Positions 46,679 to 57,201 of a stretch of 64,000 nucleotides of DNA are shown piece after piece; the first letter of the stretch is position 1; each line of letters begins with the position of its first letter. The DNA comes from Acanthococcus lagerstroemiae. Lineage: Eukaryota; Arthropoda; Insecta; Hemiptera; Eriococcidae. Location: contig CM063106.1 in NCBI GenBank assembly GCA_031841125.1, positions 744,001-808,000 of the forward strand, written 5' to 3'. Under the pieces are notes generated by a model. It was given only the letters and a program-made list of their open reading frames with translations. It did not search any database and had not been told where the DNA came from. The translations under genes were made by a program, and so were the position numbers.

Positions 46679-47324
46679 CCGTAATCATTCGCATATAAGA
46701 TGCGCCGGAATGTAAGACGCACCCCAAATTTGAAATTGATTTGTCAACATTTTTATTTAGGTGCAATAAATTATAAGACACAGGTCAGTAGGTATTGCTA
46801 ACAATAATTTTTAACATTGTAATAACTATTCAAATTAACGTCTTAATCATCATCATCAGAGCAGGAATCGTCACTCAAAAATGAATTGTCAGTCGAAGAG
46901 GAATCTTTATGTACTCGTTCATCAATACCTGCTTCCTCCCATACGATATCATCTTCAGTCCCGTCCAGAGCAGTAGATATGCAACACTTTTTAAATGATT
47001 TGACCACTGCATTCTCTGATACTTTTCCCCAAGCCATCAAAACCCACTTGGCTACTTCAGACGGAGGAGCCTTCTTAATTTTTTCAGATTTAGTAAGAGG
47101 TAAATTGTCAGTGAACAACCATTTTTCGTATTTGTCTCTTACATTATCTTTGAAAGGCTTGTTTACTGAGACGTCTAATGGCTGAAGCTGGCTAGTCATA
47201 CCACCAGGGATAATATTTTCCACCTATGACCCGATTATAAGACACGCTCGATTATAAGACGCACCCTTGATTTTGCATTCGAAAACTTGAGAAAAAAGTG
47301 CGTCTTATATGCGAACGATTATGG
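46679..47324 (-). mobile_element. Tigger/pogo-type element, internally deleted
   Basis: 646 bp flanked by TA (46677-46678 and 47325-47326). Ends CCGTAATCATTCGCATATAA and, inverted, CCATAATCGTTCGCATATAA, followed by GATGCGC or GACGCAC. The transposase tail lies on the minus strand. Confidence 0.85.
46843..47223 (-). pseudogene. Tigger/pogo transposase C-terminal fragment
   Basis: 126 codons starting IIPGGMTSQLQPLDVSVNKP, the diagnostic block around the third catalytic Asp (QPLD) of pogo-superfamily DDE domains. A variable linker and a Ser/Asp-rich tail ending SDDDD follow. The DNA-binding domain and the first two Asp residues are deleted, so the element cannot move by itself. Confidence 0.8.
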
Positions 47325-47326
47325 TA

Positions 47327-48084
47327 TATGCGAGTAGATTCGAGTTTGCGGAGGCTTTCAATTTAGAGAAGCCAGTGTATGTTCCAGCTACAGATGTTAT
47401 TCGACAAATGAAAGCAAAAGGTGGTCTGTGTTATTGCAAGATGGTATTCAGGGAGAAATGTCCGACAAATTGTCTACAGATTGTTCAGGTTATGAAAGAA
47501 CCCAAGACTACAACTGGGGAAATGTTATTGGCGGAAATATATAAACTTGAATTTAATCCGGTAGTAGACACGTTGGAAAAGTGGTTTCCCAAATTTGAAA
47601 GTAATAGCAGACGGCTATCTTGTTTCCCCAATGATTGGAATGAAAGGAAAAAGATTATGTGTTTGTTGAGTATTTTATTTGTAGCATTTCCAAACATGAA
47701 GGCTGACCCAGGAATTATGAAAGAAAATTTGTATCCTATGTCAAAGTGAAAAGTACGGCATATGAATTTGAGTTATTTCAAAAGAACAATACCTTGCTGG
47801 GAGTAAAAGGCTCAGTAGCAAATAAAGTGGAATACAGTCAAAATCAGAGTTGTAGTGATGAATTCTCTGAATCTGATACTGAAACCATACGCGCTTTAAT
47901 TAGCAAGCTAAAAAATAAATGGTATAATAAGTTTCTGAAAAGTGGTAAATCAAATGTTCCGGTTCCTATGAAGGATAGGCAGTGTTACAACTGCAAGAAG
48001 TATGGTCATGTTGCGAGAAGCTGTCCAGAACATGAGGATTTGTTGGCGGACAGAAAACACAAATGGAATAAAAAAACAAGGTAA
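47327..48084 (+). pseudogene. Copia gag-like region with zinc knuckle
   Basis: Two overlapping frames (to 47749 and 47746-48084). The first has FAEAFNLEKPVYVPATDVI and a long helical segment. The second ends in a canonical CCHC knuckle CYNCKKYGHVARSCPEHED (about 47983-48040) with a basic tail. A stop at 47747-47749 separates them. The knuckle supports a retroelement nucleocapsid. That the first frame is also copia gag is inferred from position. Confidence 0.6.
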
Positions 48085-48188
48085 AAGTTCATTTAATCAA
48101 GCTGGAGAAAAGCATAAGAGAAGTCGCCATCATAAAAGTAGAAGATAAGCTGGAAAACAAAATTACCATGCGAGACAGGCAAGGTACA

Positions 48189-49165
48189 GCAGTAGTAGCA
48201 GTTCCAGCTCAAGCAGCAACAGTAGTAGTAGCAGTACAAGAAGTCCAAGCCCGAAGCATTAAGCAAATGTGGCCAAGTACAAAGGTAAATGTATGCCCAA
48301 AGTTTTAATATGTAGTGAACAAAAACGAAAACATGTTGATAGTATTGTTTTCCTTGGTGATAGCAGTGCTAGTGATCACATTGTTGGTGATGATACTCAT
48401 CTGTGTAAGGTTAAAGAATTCCATATGCCTCGGAGAATTACTTGTGCAAATGAAAGTGTGGAAGCTGATCTAGTTACAAAAGGTGTTGTTTGCTAAAGGT
48501 GTTGGTGATAATTTATTATCACTAGGGAAATTAGTAGACAGTAATCAGAAAATAGAATTAACAAAAACCGAAGCAAGGGTAACCGATGCTAACACTAATG
48601 AAGAGGGATACAGAATGACCACTTTTGGGAATTTGACTGTAAAATTGTGGATATGAATACAGATCAAAAGCGATGTAAGTCTAGTAATTTATGTGATGAG
48701 AGCTCATACGCAAAAGTGGCTACAAAAGTAGGAGGGAATCAAAAACAAGGTAGACCTGATAGTTCTGACAAGATTTGTAGAGAGAGAGAGAGAACAAAAT
48801 AATTCGTTCAATTGATGCACACTGTATTCATAATGATCATTGCTATGCGAGTCTTGTTGCAGTTGAGGAAGAAGAAGAAATTCAGGTAAACGATCATGAT
48901 TATGCGATTTGTCACAGTGCCAGTTTAGATGATAACCCTGAGTAAATTGAAGAGTACTTAGACTTAGGAGCAAATGTATCCATAAAAACTCTGGAGAAAA
49001 TAGACGAATTTCCAAATTGTGATAGTATTTGTAAAAACTTAAGCTTATTGTATCATACCAGGTTAGGACATGTGTCATTAAACTATTTATGTGAAGCAGC
49101 CAAGTACATCCCATGTCTGAAAGGTGTAAAAATTGTGGATGAAATTTTATGTCAGACTTGTAAAG
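48189..49165 (+). pseudogene. Copia protease-like and gag-pre-integrase region
   Basis: A Ser-coding AGT/AGC repeat at 48189-48243 comes first. Then VFLGDSSASDHIVGD (48347-), where copia proteases usually have D-S/T-G-A-S, so the site is partly preserved. Then a frameshift, GVGDNLLSLGKLVD, and after more stops NLSLLYHTRLGHVSLNYL (49036-), the hallmark H..LGH of the gag-pre-integrase domain. It runs to CQTCK, directly at the Tigger insertion. Confidence 0.7.
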
Positions 49166-49167
49166 TA

Positions 49168-51595
49168 GAGTAAGGAGGGGCAAAAACCCGCGTGGGGCAA
49201 AAATCCGAATGCCCTCTAACGCCCCCTACATTCATAATATTTTAACCGAACTAATTATTTTACAAACCTGGTAACATCAATGCTCTACTTACAAAGTTTC
49301 ATCATTGCATCATCTTTTCTTTATCAGTTGAGAACAATAAATCAAAATATTGTGTTTTGACAAAAATATTTATATTTGACTAAGTTACTATCGTTAACTG
49401 GCGTAATTTGCACAGGCTTTTCAATAGTGAGGTAAGTACCAGATTCAATCATAACTTTTACTGGGAAACGAACTGTTTTTTTCTTAAATACAATCAATAT
49501 TACGAAAGGTATGAGAGGGTGAGAGGGACAAATACCCGAAGTGTTGTTAGGGGCAAAAACCTGCACTTAATGAAGAATCTTTTCACGAATATTCTCGATT
49601 GTTTTCAGAAATTATATTCGAAAAAAACAATTCAAAGCTGTCACAAAGGAAATTTTAGAAGAGGCCAAGTATCTGGTGGCAAGTGGAATATCTATACGCG
49701 CAGTTTCTGCCTCAGTTGGGCTTGATGAATCAAGTCTTCGAGTAGCCCTTAAAAAAAGTAAGCAACCTTGTTTTATCAAAAATTGAATTCATGTTGGTTA
49801 GACTAAATAAAATAATAACCTACTTTAATTCAATCGGTTGAATTTCAAATCTTAATAAACTCTTTTAAAATAGGTGATACTGCTGGTGTCTTGGGTCGGT
49901 TTCGTAGAGTTTTCACAGAGAGCCAAGATTTCGAAATTGTGCAGCATGTTAAAGAAATGGATGCTCGGTTTTATGGCTTGACCTTAATGGAGCTGCATCG
50001 GCTGGTATATAGTTATGCCTCCGCTAACAATATCACTCACCCATTTAATACAAATTCGAAAACTGCTGGAAAAGACTGGGCCATAAAATTCAGAGACAAA
50101 TACAATCTTTCGATACGAATACCTCAAAAAACCTCTATAGCCCGAATCATGGGCTTCAATTTTGTAAACAAAATCACATTCATCTTCTGACAATTCCACC
50201 TCATTCTTCACAAAAATTACAACCTTTAGATCGAGGACTTTTTGGGATCCTGAAAATATATCATTCACAAATTTGTGATAACAGGTTAACTAGCCATCCA
50301 GGGAGAGTGATCAATATAAGACAATTTTCATCACTTTTTTCCAAGGCTTATCTGAAATCTGCCACAATGAAGACAGCCATTGATGCATTCAAAACATGTG
50401 GTATTTACCCTTTCAACCCACAAATTTTTGATGATGTTGACTTCTTACCTTCTACCATAACACACCAATCAACAGAGAATTTAGAGGATGAATTTGGACA
50501 AAATCAAGCACCAGATAGCCACATTTTGAATGTATCAAGCTCATCTAAGTCAGATAGGTCCAAGGCTACACCTATGTCTGTAGAACTAAATACAAACAGT
50601 GTGGAACCAAACCACATCTCACCAGAAGATATACTCCCTTATCCTAAAATAAAGGTAGATCTATGGATCAAAATACTTTGAACTAAAAGAATTTATTTTT
50701 GAGAAAATTATAAAATTTTGAATGACATTTCTTATTCCAGGAACCTCGTCAACGTATAAAAAGAGGCAAGAAGTCAGCAATACTCACATCAAGTCCATTC
50801 ATCAAAGCCTTATAAGAACAAGCAGAAAGTAAGAAGCCAGCCACTAAGAATGCTACAAAAGCTAAGAAACAGTTGTTTTCTAAAAATGTGGGGGTGAACC
50901 AATTGCTACAGAGTGATGACGAAGTTCAGCCCCTTTCAGAAATTTTCTCTACCTCAGCTGTGAGTATGAGAGTCAATTTTCTTGAATATTGACCAAGTAA
51001 TTTATTTTTTCTGTAAAATTTAGGAGCCTCCAGTGGTTAGATCTACAATGCACAATAAAAGGAAAACACGTGTACCTCCAAGTTCAAAAGTTGTGACTAA
51101 GGAGACAGCATTAAAACTCAGATTCCGAAAGCCACCAATAGAACCAACTTCAGTTTCAGACGATTCATGCCTAATTTGTGGAAAGCATTTCATCAATTCG
51201 AAAAATAAAGAGCAATGGATTCAATGTAATATATGTGTTTTCAGTGGGCACATGAAGCATGCACATCATACACTGGAGTTGGTTTTTATGTTTGTGATAT
51301 TTGCCAACAAAATTAATTTTTTAAATTTTTGTCTGCATGATATTTTAAATGTATTTAAAGGTATAACTTAGTACGGGTTTTTGCCCCACAGTATGGGGCA
51401 AAAACCCGTTTCTGACTTTTTGTATTCATTGATTTGTAACTATTGTCAGAACAGTGCAAAATACTTAAAACAAGTTAAATATGGTGAAGGAGGGGTTATT
51501 CCGTGGAATGAGCAAAAAAAATTGAAATAAAACGGAGTATTTTTCATGCTATGTGGTTTCAAACATTAGGTGCGAGTTTTTGCCCCTCCTTACTC
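49168..51595 (+). mobile_element. Tigger/pogo DNA transposon inserted in copia
   Basis: 2,428 bp flanked by TA (49166-49167 and 51596-51597). Ends GAGTAAGGAGGGGCAAAAAC and, inverted, GAGTAAGGAGGGGCAAAAAC, matching over about 23 bp with one mismatch. The copia integrase frame is in register across the empty TA site. The transposase gene is on the plus strand with introns but lacks its catalytic core. Confidence 0.9.
49620..51371 (+). pseudogene. Tigger/pogo transposase with C-terminal zinc domain, core deleted
   Basis: Exon 1 (about 49620-49757) encodes a Psq-type helix-turn-helix: AVTKEILEEAKYLVASGISI and SVGLDESSLRVAL. The donor GTAAGC at 49758 and acceptor TAG at 49873 bound a 116-bp intron. 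Exon 2 starts GVLGRFRRVFTES and carries the CENP-B-like helix-turn-helix to GKDWAIKFRDKY. The DDE catalytic stretch is missing between about 50185 and 50290. Then TSHPGRVINIRQFSSLFSKA and GIYPFNPQIF (end of the DDE domain) appear. A second intron (about 50960-51023) leads to a Cys-rich PHD-like end (CLICGKHF, WIQCNIC) frameshifted at a T run near 51240. Confidence 0.85.
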
Positions 51596-51597
51596 TA

Positions 51598-52479
51598 TGT
51601 AAAAGTCGTAAGAAACCTAATAAAACAGTAAGATACGAGTATAGATGTAGTGAACCGTTCGAATTAGTTCACAGTGATACTATGGGAGTATTTAAAACTA
51701 CCGGGTGTTTGAAAGCGAGTAAATACATTTGAACTTTTACCGACGATTTTTCAAGATTTACATGTGTGTATGAGATACCGGATAAAACGAGTGTAGCTGA
51801 TTGTTTCAAGGAATATCTCACTGAGTGCAGAAGATTGTTGTATAAAGCTGATGCGAAAGTTCGTAGATTCAGAATTGACGGTGGGAGAGAATACTTGACT
51901 CCAGAAATGAAAAATATCTATCGTGATGAAAACATTTGGGTAGAAACTTCACCAGTAGATTCTCCCGAAATAAATGGGACTGCAGAGCGTGTGAATGACA
52001 CTTTACAAACAAAAATACGGTGTTTTCTGTTCGAAAGTGGTCTACCCATCGAACTGTGGGAATTAGCTTTACAACATGTAATGTTTGTACACAACTGTCT
52101 ACCGCATAAGTCAATTGGATTCAAGTCACCGTATGAAGTATTTACTGGTCGTCCCTGTAATTATACTCGTAGTATGATGCGCAGGTTCGGTTGTATAGCA
52201 TATAATCGGTTACCACATGCAAAAAGTGCAACTGAGAAAATCGATGTTAAAGGTAAAAAGTGTGTTTTAGTCGGAAATAATTCGAACTCATGGGCTCTGT
52301 TGTACCCAGAAGAAAAGAAAATAGTTTCAAGCAGTAATGTAGAGTTTTCTGAGTCAGTACTATTTAAACACGTTTACCCAAAAGATTTCTTTCATAAGAA
52401 TGGATTTCCATGCCTCAATAAAGCAGGGAATCCTTACAAGAATCCTGGGGTAAATCTGATTGAAAACAGAGAACAGTAG
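51598..52479 (+). pseudogene. Copia integrase
   Basis: Continues in frame from the TA site: LVHSDTMGVF (first catalytic Asp, 51669-), a stop at 51730, then FRIDGGREYLTPEM (second Asp, 51870-) and DSPEINGTAERVND with the catalytic Glu (51958-). LPIELWELALQHVMFVHNCL and GFKSPYEVFTGRP follow, then the copia C-terminal block RRFGCIAY and KCVLVGN. All three acidic residues are present. Only the TGA near 51730 breaks the domain. Confidence 0.88.
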
Positions 52480-52494
52480 TTTGGCTTAGACAAT

Positions 52495-53055
52495 ATGAAT
52501 GATGAAGAAGTACACGAAGAAGCTATTATTGGAAATGAGTATTCACGAGAGAGAATGGAAGAACGGAGAGAGGTTGCAAAGAATGTTGAAGGAAAATATT
52601 TTGCGATGATGTGTGATTTAAACAAATACCCAAAGTCTGTGAAAGAAGCATTGAGTGGAACAGAGTCGGTAAAGTGGAAAGAAGCTATAGATAAAGAGCT
52701 AAGGGCTCAAATGAAAAATGAGACGTGGGAATATGTAGTTCGACCTAAAAATGAGGTAATTATAGATTCGCGATGGGTGTTCGTAAAGAAGAATCTACCA
52801 GATGGCATGGTTCAGTTTAAAGCCAGGTTAGTTATAAGAGGGTTAATCCCATATCGAGAAGCAGTAGGAGCATTGTTGTATGTCGCAAATTGCACTCGCC
52901 CAGACATTTCAGTGGCTGTGAATATGCTGTGTAGGAAGTCGTCAAACTTTGATTTAAGTGATTGGGTAAATGTTGAGCGAGTAATAAAATATTTAAATTA
53001 TTCAAAGTCTATTAAGATGGTGTATAAAGGGAGTTCTTCAAGATTAATAGGTTTT
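52495..53055 (+). pseudogene. Copia reverse transcriptase / RNase H, core deleted
   Basis: The N-terminal block EALSGTESVKWKEAIDKELR, TWEYVV and RWVFVKKNLPDG to FKARLVIRG (about 52840) is typical copia RT. It then jumps directly to YREAVGALLYVANCTRPDIS, the connection just before RNase H. The intervening palm domain with the YVDD site is missing without loss of frame. RNase H starts with SSRLIGF and is cut at about 53055. Confidence 0.88.
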
Positions 53056-53180
53056 TGTAATCTTTAAAACGGCGTAGCCCCTCCAATTTGCCCGTAGGCA
53101 ACTTTTCAAACTCCCCCTCACCCGTTTCATCAAATACTATGCGTACCTAGCGGGTTCCTGAACGGAATCCGGACAACCTT
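53056..53180 (+). mobile_element. Mariner-family end fragment truncating copia
   Basis: The reverse complement matches 22017-22140: shared AACCCGCTAGGTACGCATAG, GATGAAACGG and ACGCCGTTTTAAAGATTA blocks, ending outward GGATTCCGTTCAGG. It carries one end only. The other side of the insertion is not visible. Confidence 0.7.
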
Positions 53181-54514
53181 AACATAACGTACTAGCCCCC
53201 CCCCCTCTCTCAATGAATACATGCGACATGTTGTAGTTATGTACGTGCGATATACGTATAATTATATCGTGTCGCACGTATCTACCCTGACCACATTTAC
53301 TTACTTAATGCCTGGCTGTTTTTGCGGATTTACTTTTTAGCACGTATACACGTATGGCACCAGGTCAAAAAAGTCGGTAAAAGCTGCGTTCAACTTTTCG
53401 ATGTTTCAAATTTTAATTCCGTCCAAACATGAATAGTCGAGCGTAACGCGTAAATGCCCAAACTGGTGGCATACTACTACAAATATGTATAGAGTTCGCG
53501 ATTTTAGCGTCGTAATACGAAACGGATGGGCGAGTACCACGAGATACATTGCATAATGTAACGTCGTATCGTAATAACTTAGGTAATAAGGAATTGGTTA
53601 TCATGTGCTAACGTGCCTACAGTTCGAATGATACCTATTTCGAAAAACGGTCGTCTTATTTTAATAATCGTATCAAAATGAGACCAGTAAGTACCTACAT
53701 ATTTGTAGTACATAAAGCGGCATAGCGCGTCTTTGTTTCAAGTTTTTTCCATCTTTATTTGTTTTCGTAATCTTCGTACTTCCTTATTGGTGATGAACTT
53801 GTTTTCACCGTTCACTTTCTGCGTACAAGCAAAATAAATGCGAAAAAGTGAAACAGTTTAAAGAAATTCAAACGGGTACGCATAATGTAAACAGCGGAGA
53901 GTTCTGGGGCGTTCGATCAAGCAAGATTGTCAAGTAACGTAAAAGCACGCTAGGCGAATTGAAAACAATGCGCGGAACGAATAATTATGCTGGTAAAAAG
54001 GCTCGGAAGGCAGGTAATTCTGAAACTGTATATGAACTAACCCCTCTCTATTATTGGACCTAACCATTGACAGATAAAAGGGGGAGAGGGTCGTAACTTT
54101 TTAAAATAAATGAATAAAATTTCCATTTATAGGTTATAAGCTTTAGCTGTGACAGAGCTAAAACGAATTATAGTCCACAGCTTTTCGCAACAGCCTGCGG
54201 GCTAGACGAAAAGCCGACACAGTCTAGCTGAACAAAACACCACTTGGAGCAGCTGCTATTCGGGCTCATAATGTCCGTCATAAGCCACGACAGCCATTAT
54301 AATTCTACAGCTTTATAGCATCACGGGCATCGCAAAATGGCGGATTCGTCTTCTAATAAACGCCTTACATCTCGACGTCTTCTTTTTGTACATCGACTGT
54401 GCCGTACAATAAAAGGTTGTAACACTCTTTTTCTTTTTCTGTCTTCAAAACTGATTACGTCGAATAGCGTAAAATTTCAAACAATTTACACAAAAGCTGC
54501 GTATATATCTAATA
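53181..54514. other. No gene recognised
   Basis: Non-coding, with TACGTGCGATA-like phrases at 53240-53280. Short frames have no motifs. Possibly old intergenic DNA. Confidence 0.4.
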
Positions 54515-54635
54515 TGTTATCAGAAATATTGATAATTCGGAAATTACGAGAACGCCTAGTTCATCATCACACGAGTTCCTAAAAGACCAGGTCATGACCA
54601 TAATGACTAGGGGGGTAGTGTATTCCTAATATATT

Positions 54636-55397
54636 GGATGCCGTTCTAGTATGCGATCTACCGGCCGATTGTCATCTACCACAGATAGAGTAATGTAGTA
54701 TGCGATCTACCGTTTTAAAACATGATGTAGAAATAGGAAACGCAAAGCGTTGTTGTCAAAAAATGCCGACGTTGAGCGTTGTTGTCAGACAAAGCAGACG
54801 CGGAGCGCCTTTGTCCTGGTTTGCGACTTCTGTTGCTGCACGTGAGTTCCGCGGCTATGTATACGTCAAACGTACATCAGACAGGAACGCGATAAACGGA
54901 TCCGGTTCATCTCGCCTCCACAGCTGCCAGCAGTAGTAGTCTAGGTGCGACTGAAGCATGTCAAGGGGTACTCCCCTCTCTTTCTTCATGACTTTGATCT
55001 TCGCATCTAGCCACGAACGCTCTATAGCCTGTGTGTGGGCGCCGGTACTTGGGTCAATGTAATTTTCTTGACAATTGACAGTTTCGCGATTCTTCCGCCT
55101 TTTGGAGGCCATTTCTGACCCACCAATTCGACATGGCTCGTGTTTGTCGACTTCGCCAAGGAGGGCCTGAAATGCTATGCACGCTTCTTCGGAACTCACA
55201 ATGCGCGTACAAAAATCTTTTAACAACGTTTTGCAGTAGCCGAAGGATACAGTGGCCACTCGTTACTCTTGTGCTGGGTTGCTACTTGCTACACTGTTCA
55301 TCTGCGAGTAGTAGATCGCATACTAGAACAGATGCGATTTGGTAGATCGCATATTAGTACAGAAAAAGACCAGTAGATCGCATACTAGAACAGCACC
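54636..55397 (-). mobile_element. Merlin-like DNA transposon, truncated
   Basis: Inverted ends share GTTCTAGTATGCGATCTAC (left, 54643-) with the right end at 55397. The words TAGATCGCATAC recur three times at the right and twice at the left. The body carries a minus-strand IS1595/ISXO2-like transposase fragment. Flanks ATATATT and ATTTATT are near-identical, a probable aged duplication. Confidence 0.75.
54855..55259 (-). pseudogene. Merlin (ISXO2/IS1595-type) transposase fragment
   Basis: 134 codons. The diagnostic stretch is ENYIDPSTGAHTQAIERSWL followed by KKERGVPLDMLQSHLDYYCW: the Asn-Asp-Pro...His-Thr-Gln...Glu motif includes the final catalytic acidic residue of Merlin transposases. The N-terminal zinc ribbon and the first two acidic residues are absent, and the preceding 50 residues are only partly family-like. 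Dead copy. Confidence 0.8.
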
Positions 55398-55599
55398 ATT
55401 TATTGTAGCAGGCAGTGTTATGTTAGGTAGTTTATAAGATTGTAAAGCTGGCCTAGGCTATCCTGTGAATGTCGGAGAGGTAGTAAGCACTATCAATATT
55501 AAACACAAAGAATGCTTCAGCAATGAAAATGAACCAAAAAATTAAAAAAAAAAATTAAAAATAGTTTATGCTTTCACATGCTTGTATTACATTGGTAAA

Positions 55600-55656
55600 A
55601 ATAACGATCTTTCACTTCTGGCCATATACAATGAAGATCATTGATGACTCCATATG
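55600..55656 (-). pseudogene. Ginger-like integrase, distal piece
   Basis: The minus strand encodes VINDLHCIWPEVKDR, the block that follows the SDNG motif in this integrase family. It is the continuation of 57202-57930 on the far side of the keyword MITE. After it the frame runs into sequence shared with copy 1 and stops. Confidence 0.65.
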
Positions 55657-57201
55657 TGGGTGAATCTCTGAATAACCAGAAAATTGTAGTAACCAGGAAT
55701 TTTCTCTACAACTAAGAACATGAAGTAACTTGTTGTTTTTTTTAATCAATTGCGAAGAACCCCCTTATTACCGACAGCAATCTCTCAGTCATTCCCATCG
55801 CACTAGAACTGAGGAAGGTACTCAAATAGAGTAAAAGTTCCATCGTAGTATACTGTAACCAACTTCGATTTTCGACTGTAGTTGACCGTAGGACCATTAT
55901 TATCAAGAAACAATCAAAATTTATAAGGTTCATGAGAAAAGAGGTAATAGAATATAAGTTAAGAGCGGAGAAAAAAAATTTTGAACTGAGACGTACATCT
56001 AAAAGGGAGGAAGAAGTCATGAAATTAGTTTTTTTCCATCGTAGTATACAAAATTTGAATCATCTTAATATGGGACTAGTTTAGGTTTACTGATGGGAAA
56101 AAGTACTGAATCTTCTTATTTAGCACAGAAGTATAGCGATCCAATCATGAAAATTGTCTATTTTTGAACTTATTGCAGACTTTTTGCCAAATTTCTGTCC
56201 AAAAATCCCGTTCTATTTTTTTTTCTATTCCATCGTAGTGTACGATTATACGCCATGAAGTTCTAGTCTGAGAAAAACGATTTTGATTTTTTCATAAAAG
56301 GGAACACTGCCTATTATAATTTTGTGCTTCATTACTGCATGCTGGCCAATGTTGCTCTGTTGAATTAAGAAAGATGTTCAAATTTTCTATCGTGGTATAC
56401 ATTTTTTCTTTCCATCGTAGTATCGAAGTATAATTTTGAAGAATACTACGATGGAAAAGAAGATATTACAATGGAATTTATCGTTGCTTTTGCCACATTA
56501 TCCAGAAGAGACAGCTGAATGGTGATGATTTCTCTTCAACCCGTTGTTTCACATCTTCATGACCTGTCAATACTCATCCTAGATAACCTTTTTTTTCTCT
56601 TTGAAAGAACGATGTCCGTACACCAGGTCACATGGAACGCACAAGAATGTGGCATCCTCTGTTTCAACAAATTGAGTTGCTTCGAATGCGAAGGAGAATG
56701 CGCTCATTACTTCCTTGCCGAGAAAAAATATTCAGAGGCAGACACTGTATGATGCATCCAATCCCGACGATGTTGAAGTACTTCTTTCTTATGTCTTGAA
56801 TTGTACTCCTTGCCATTCAGATGAATATTCTTCTCGTTTCTTCAGTTGTCGTCCTCGCTATTGGAATACATCTGGTTGTATGTTCCTCAAATTCCATTGT
56901 GATATCAAGCAATTCCATCGTAATATTAAGCAATTCCATTGTAGTATCAAAGAAATAGAGAATACTACAATGGAATTCCATCGTAGTATCAAAGGAATAG
57001 AGAATACTACGATGGAATTCCAACGTAGTATACAAAAAGCCCCCTTCTACCCCCTATGTGGCGTTTCTTGTGGGACTTACCCCATACATGTACTTACTTG
57101 CAGGTATACTACATGATCCGCAGGGAAAAAATTTTGTTCAATGATGTTCCAAATTTTAAAATTTGGAAACTGAATTTTCAGGTTATTCAGAGATTCACCC
57201 A
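55657..57201. mobile_element. Non-autonomous element with CCATCGTAGTAT keyword array
   Basis: Inverted ends TGGGTGAATCTCTGAATAAC, matching for about 20 bp and then CC(A/T)GAAAATT. About 1.55 kb, no transposase. The word TCCATCGTAGTAT or its complement occurs about a dozen times (55839, 56035, 56229, 56411, 56442, and densely 56885-57030), several as back-to-back palindromes. It interrupts the integrase gene. A TA duplication is likely but not proven. Confidence 0.75.

Larger units (their letters stand above)
46149..53055 (+). mobile_element. Ty1/copia retrotransposon, decayed, with two nested Tigger elements
   Basis: Order gag zinc knuckle, protease-like, gag-pre-integrase, integrase, reverse transcriptase, RNase H is Ty1/copia order. 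Interrupted at 46679-47324 and 49168-51595. The reverse transcriptase centre is deleted, and the 3' end stops in RNase H where a mariner-family end fragment begins (53056). No LTR pair is identifiable. The left limit is uncertain; 46149-46670 carries coding-like frames I cannot assign. Confidence 0.8.
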
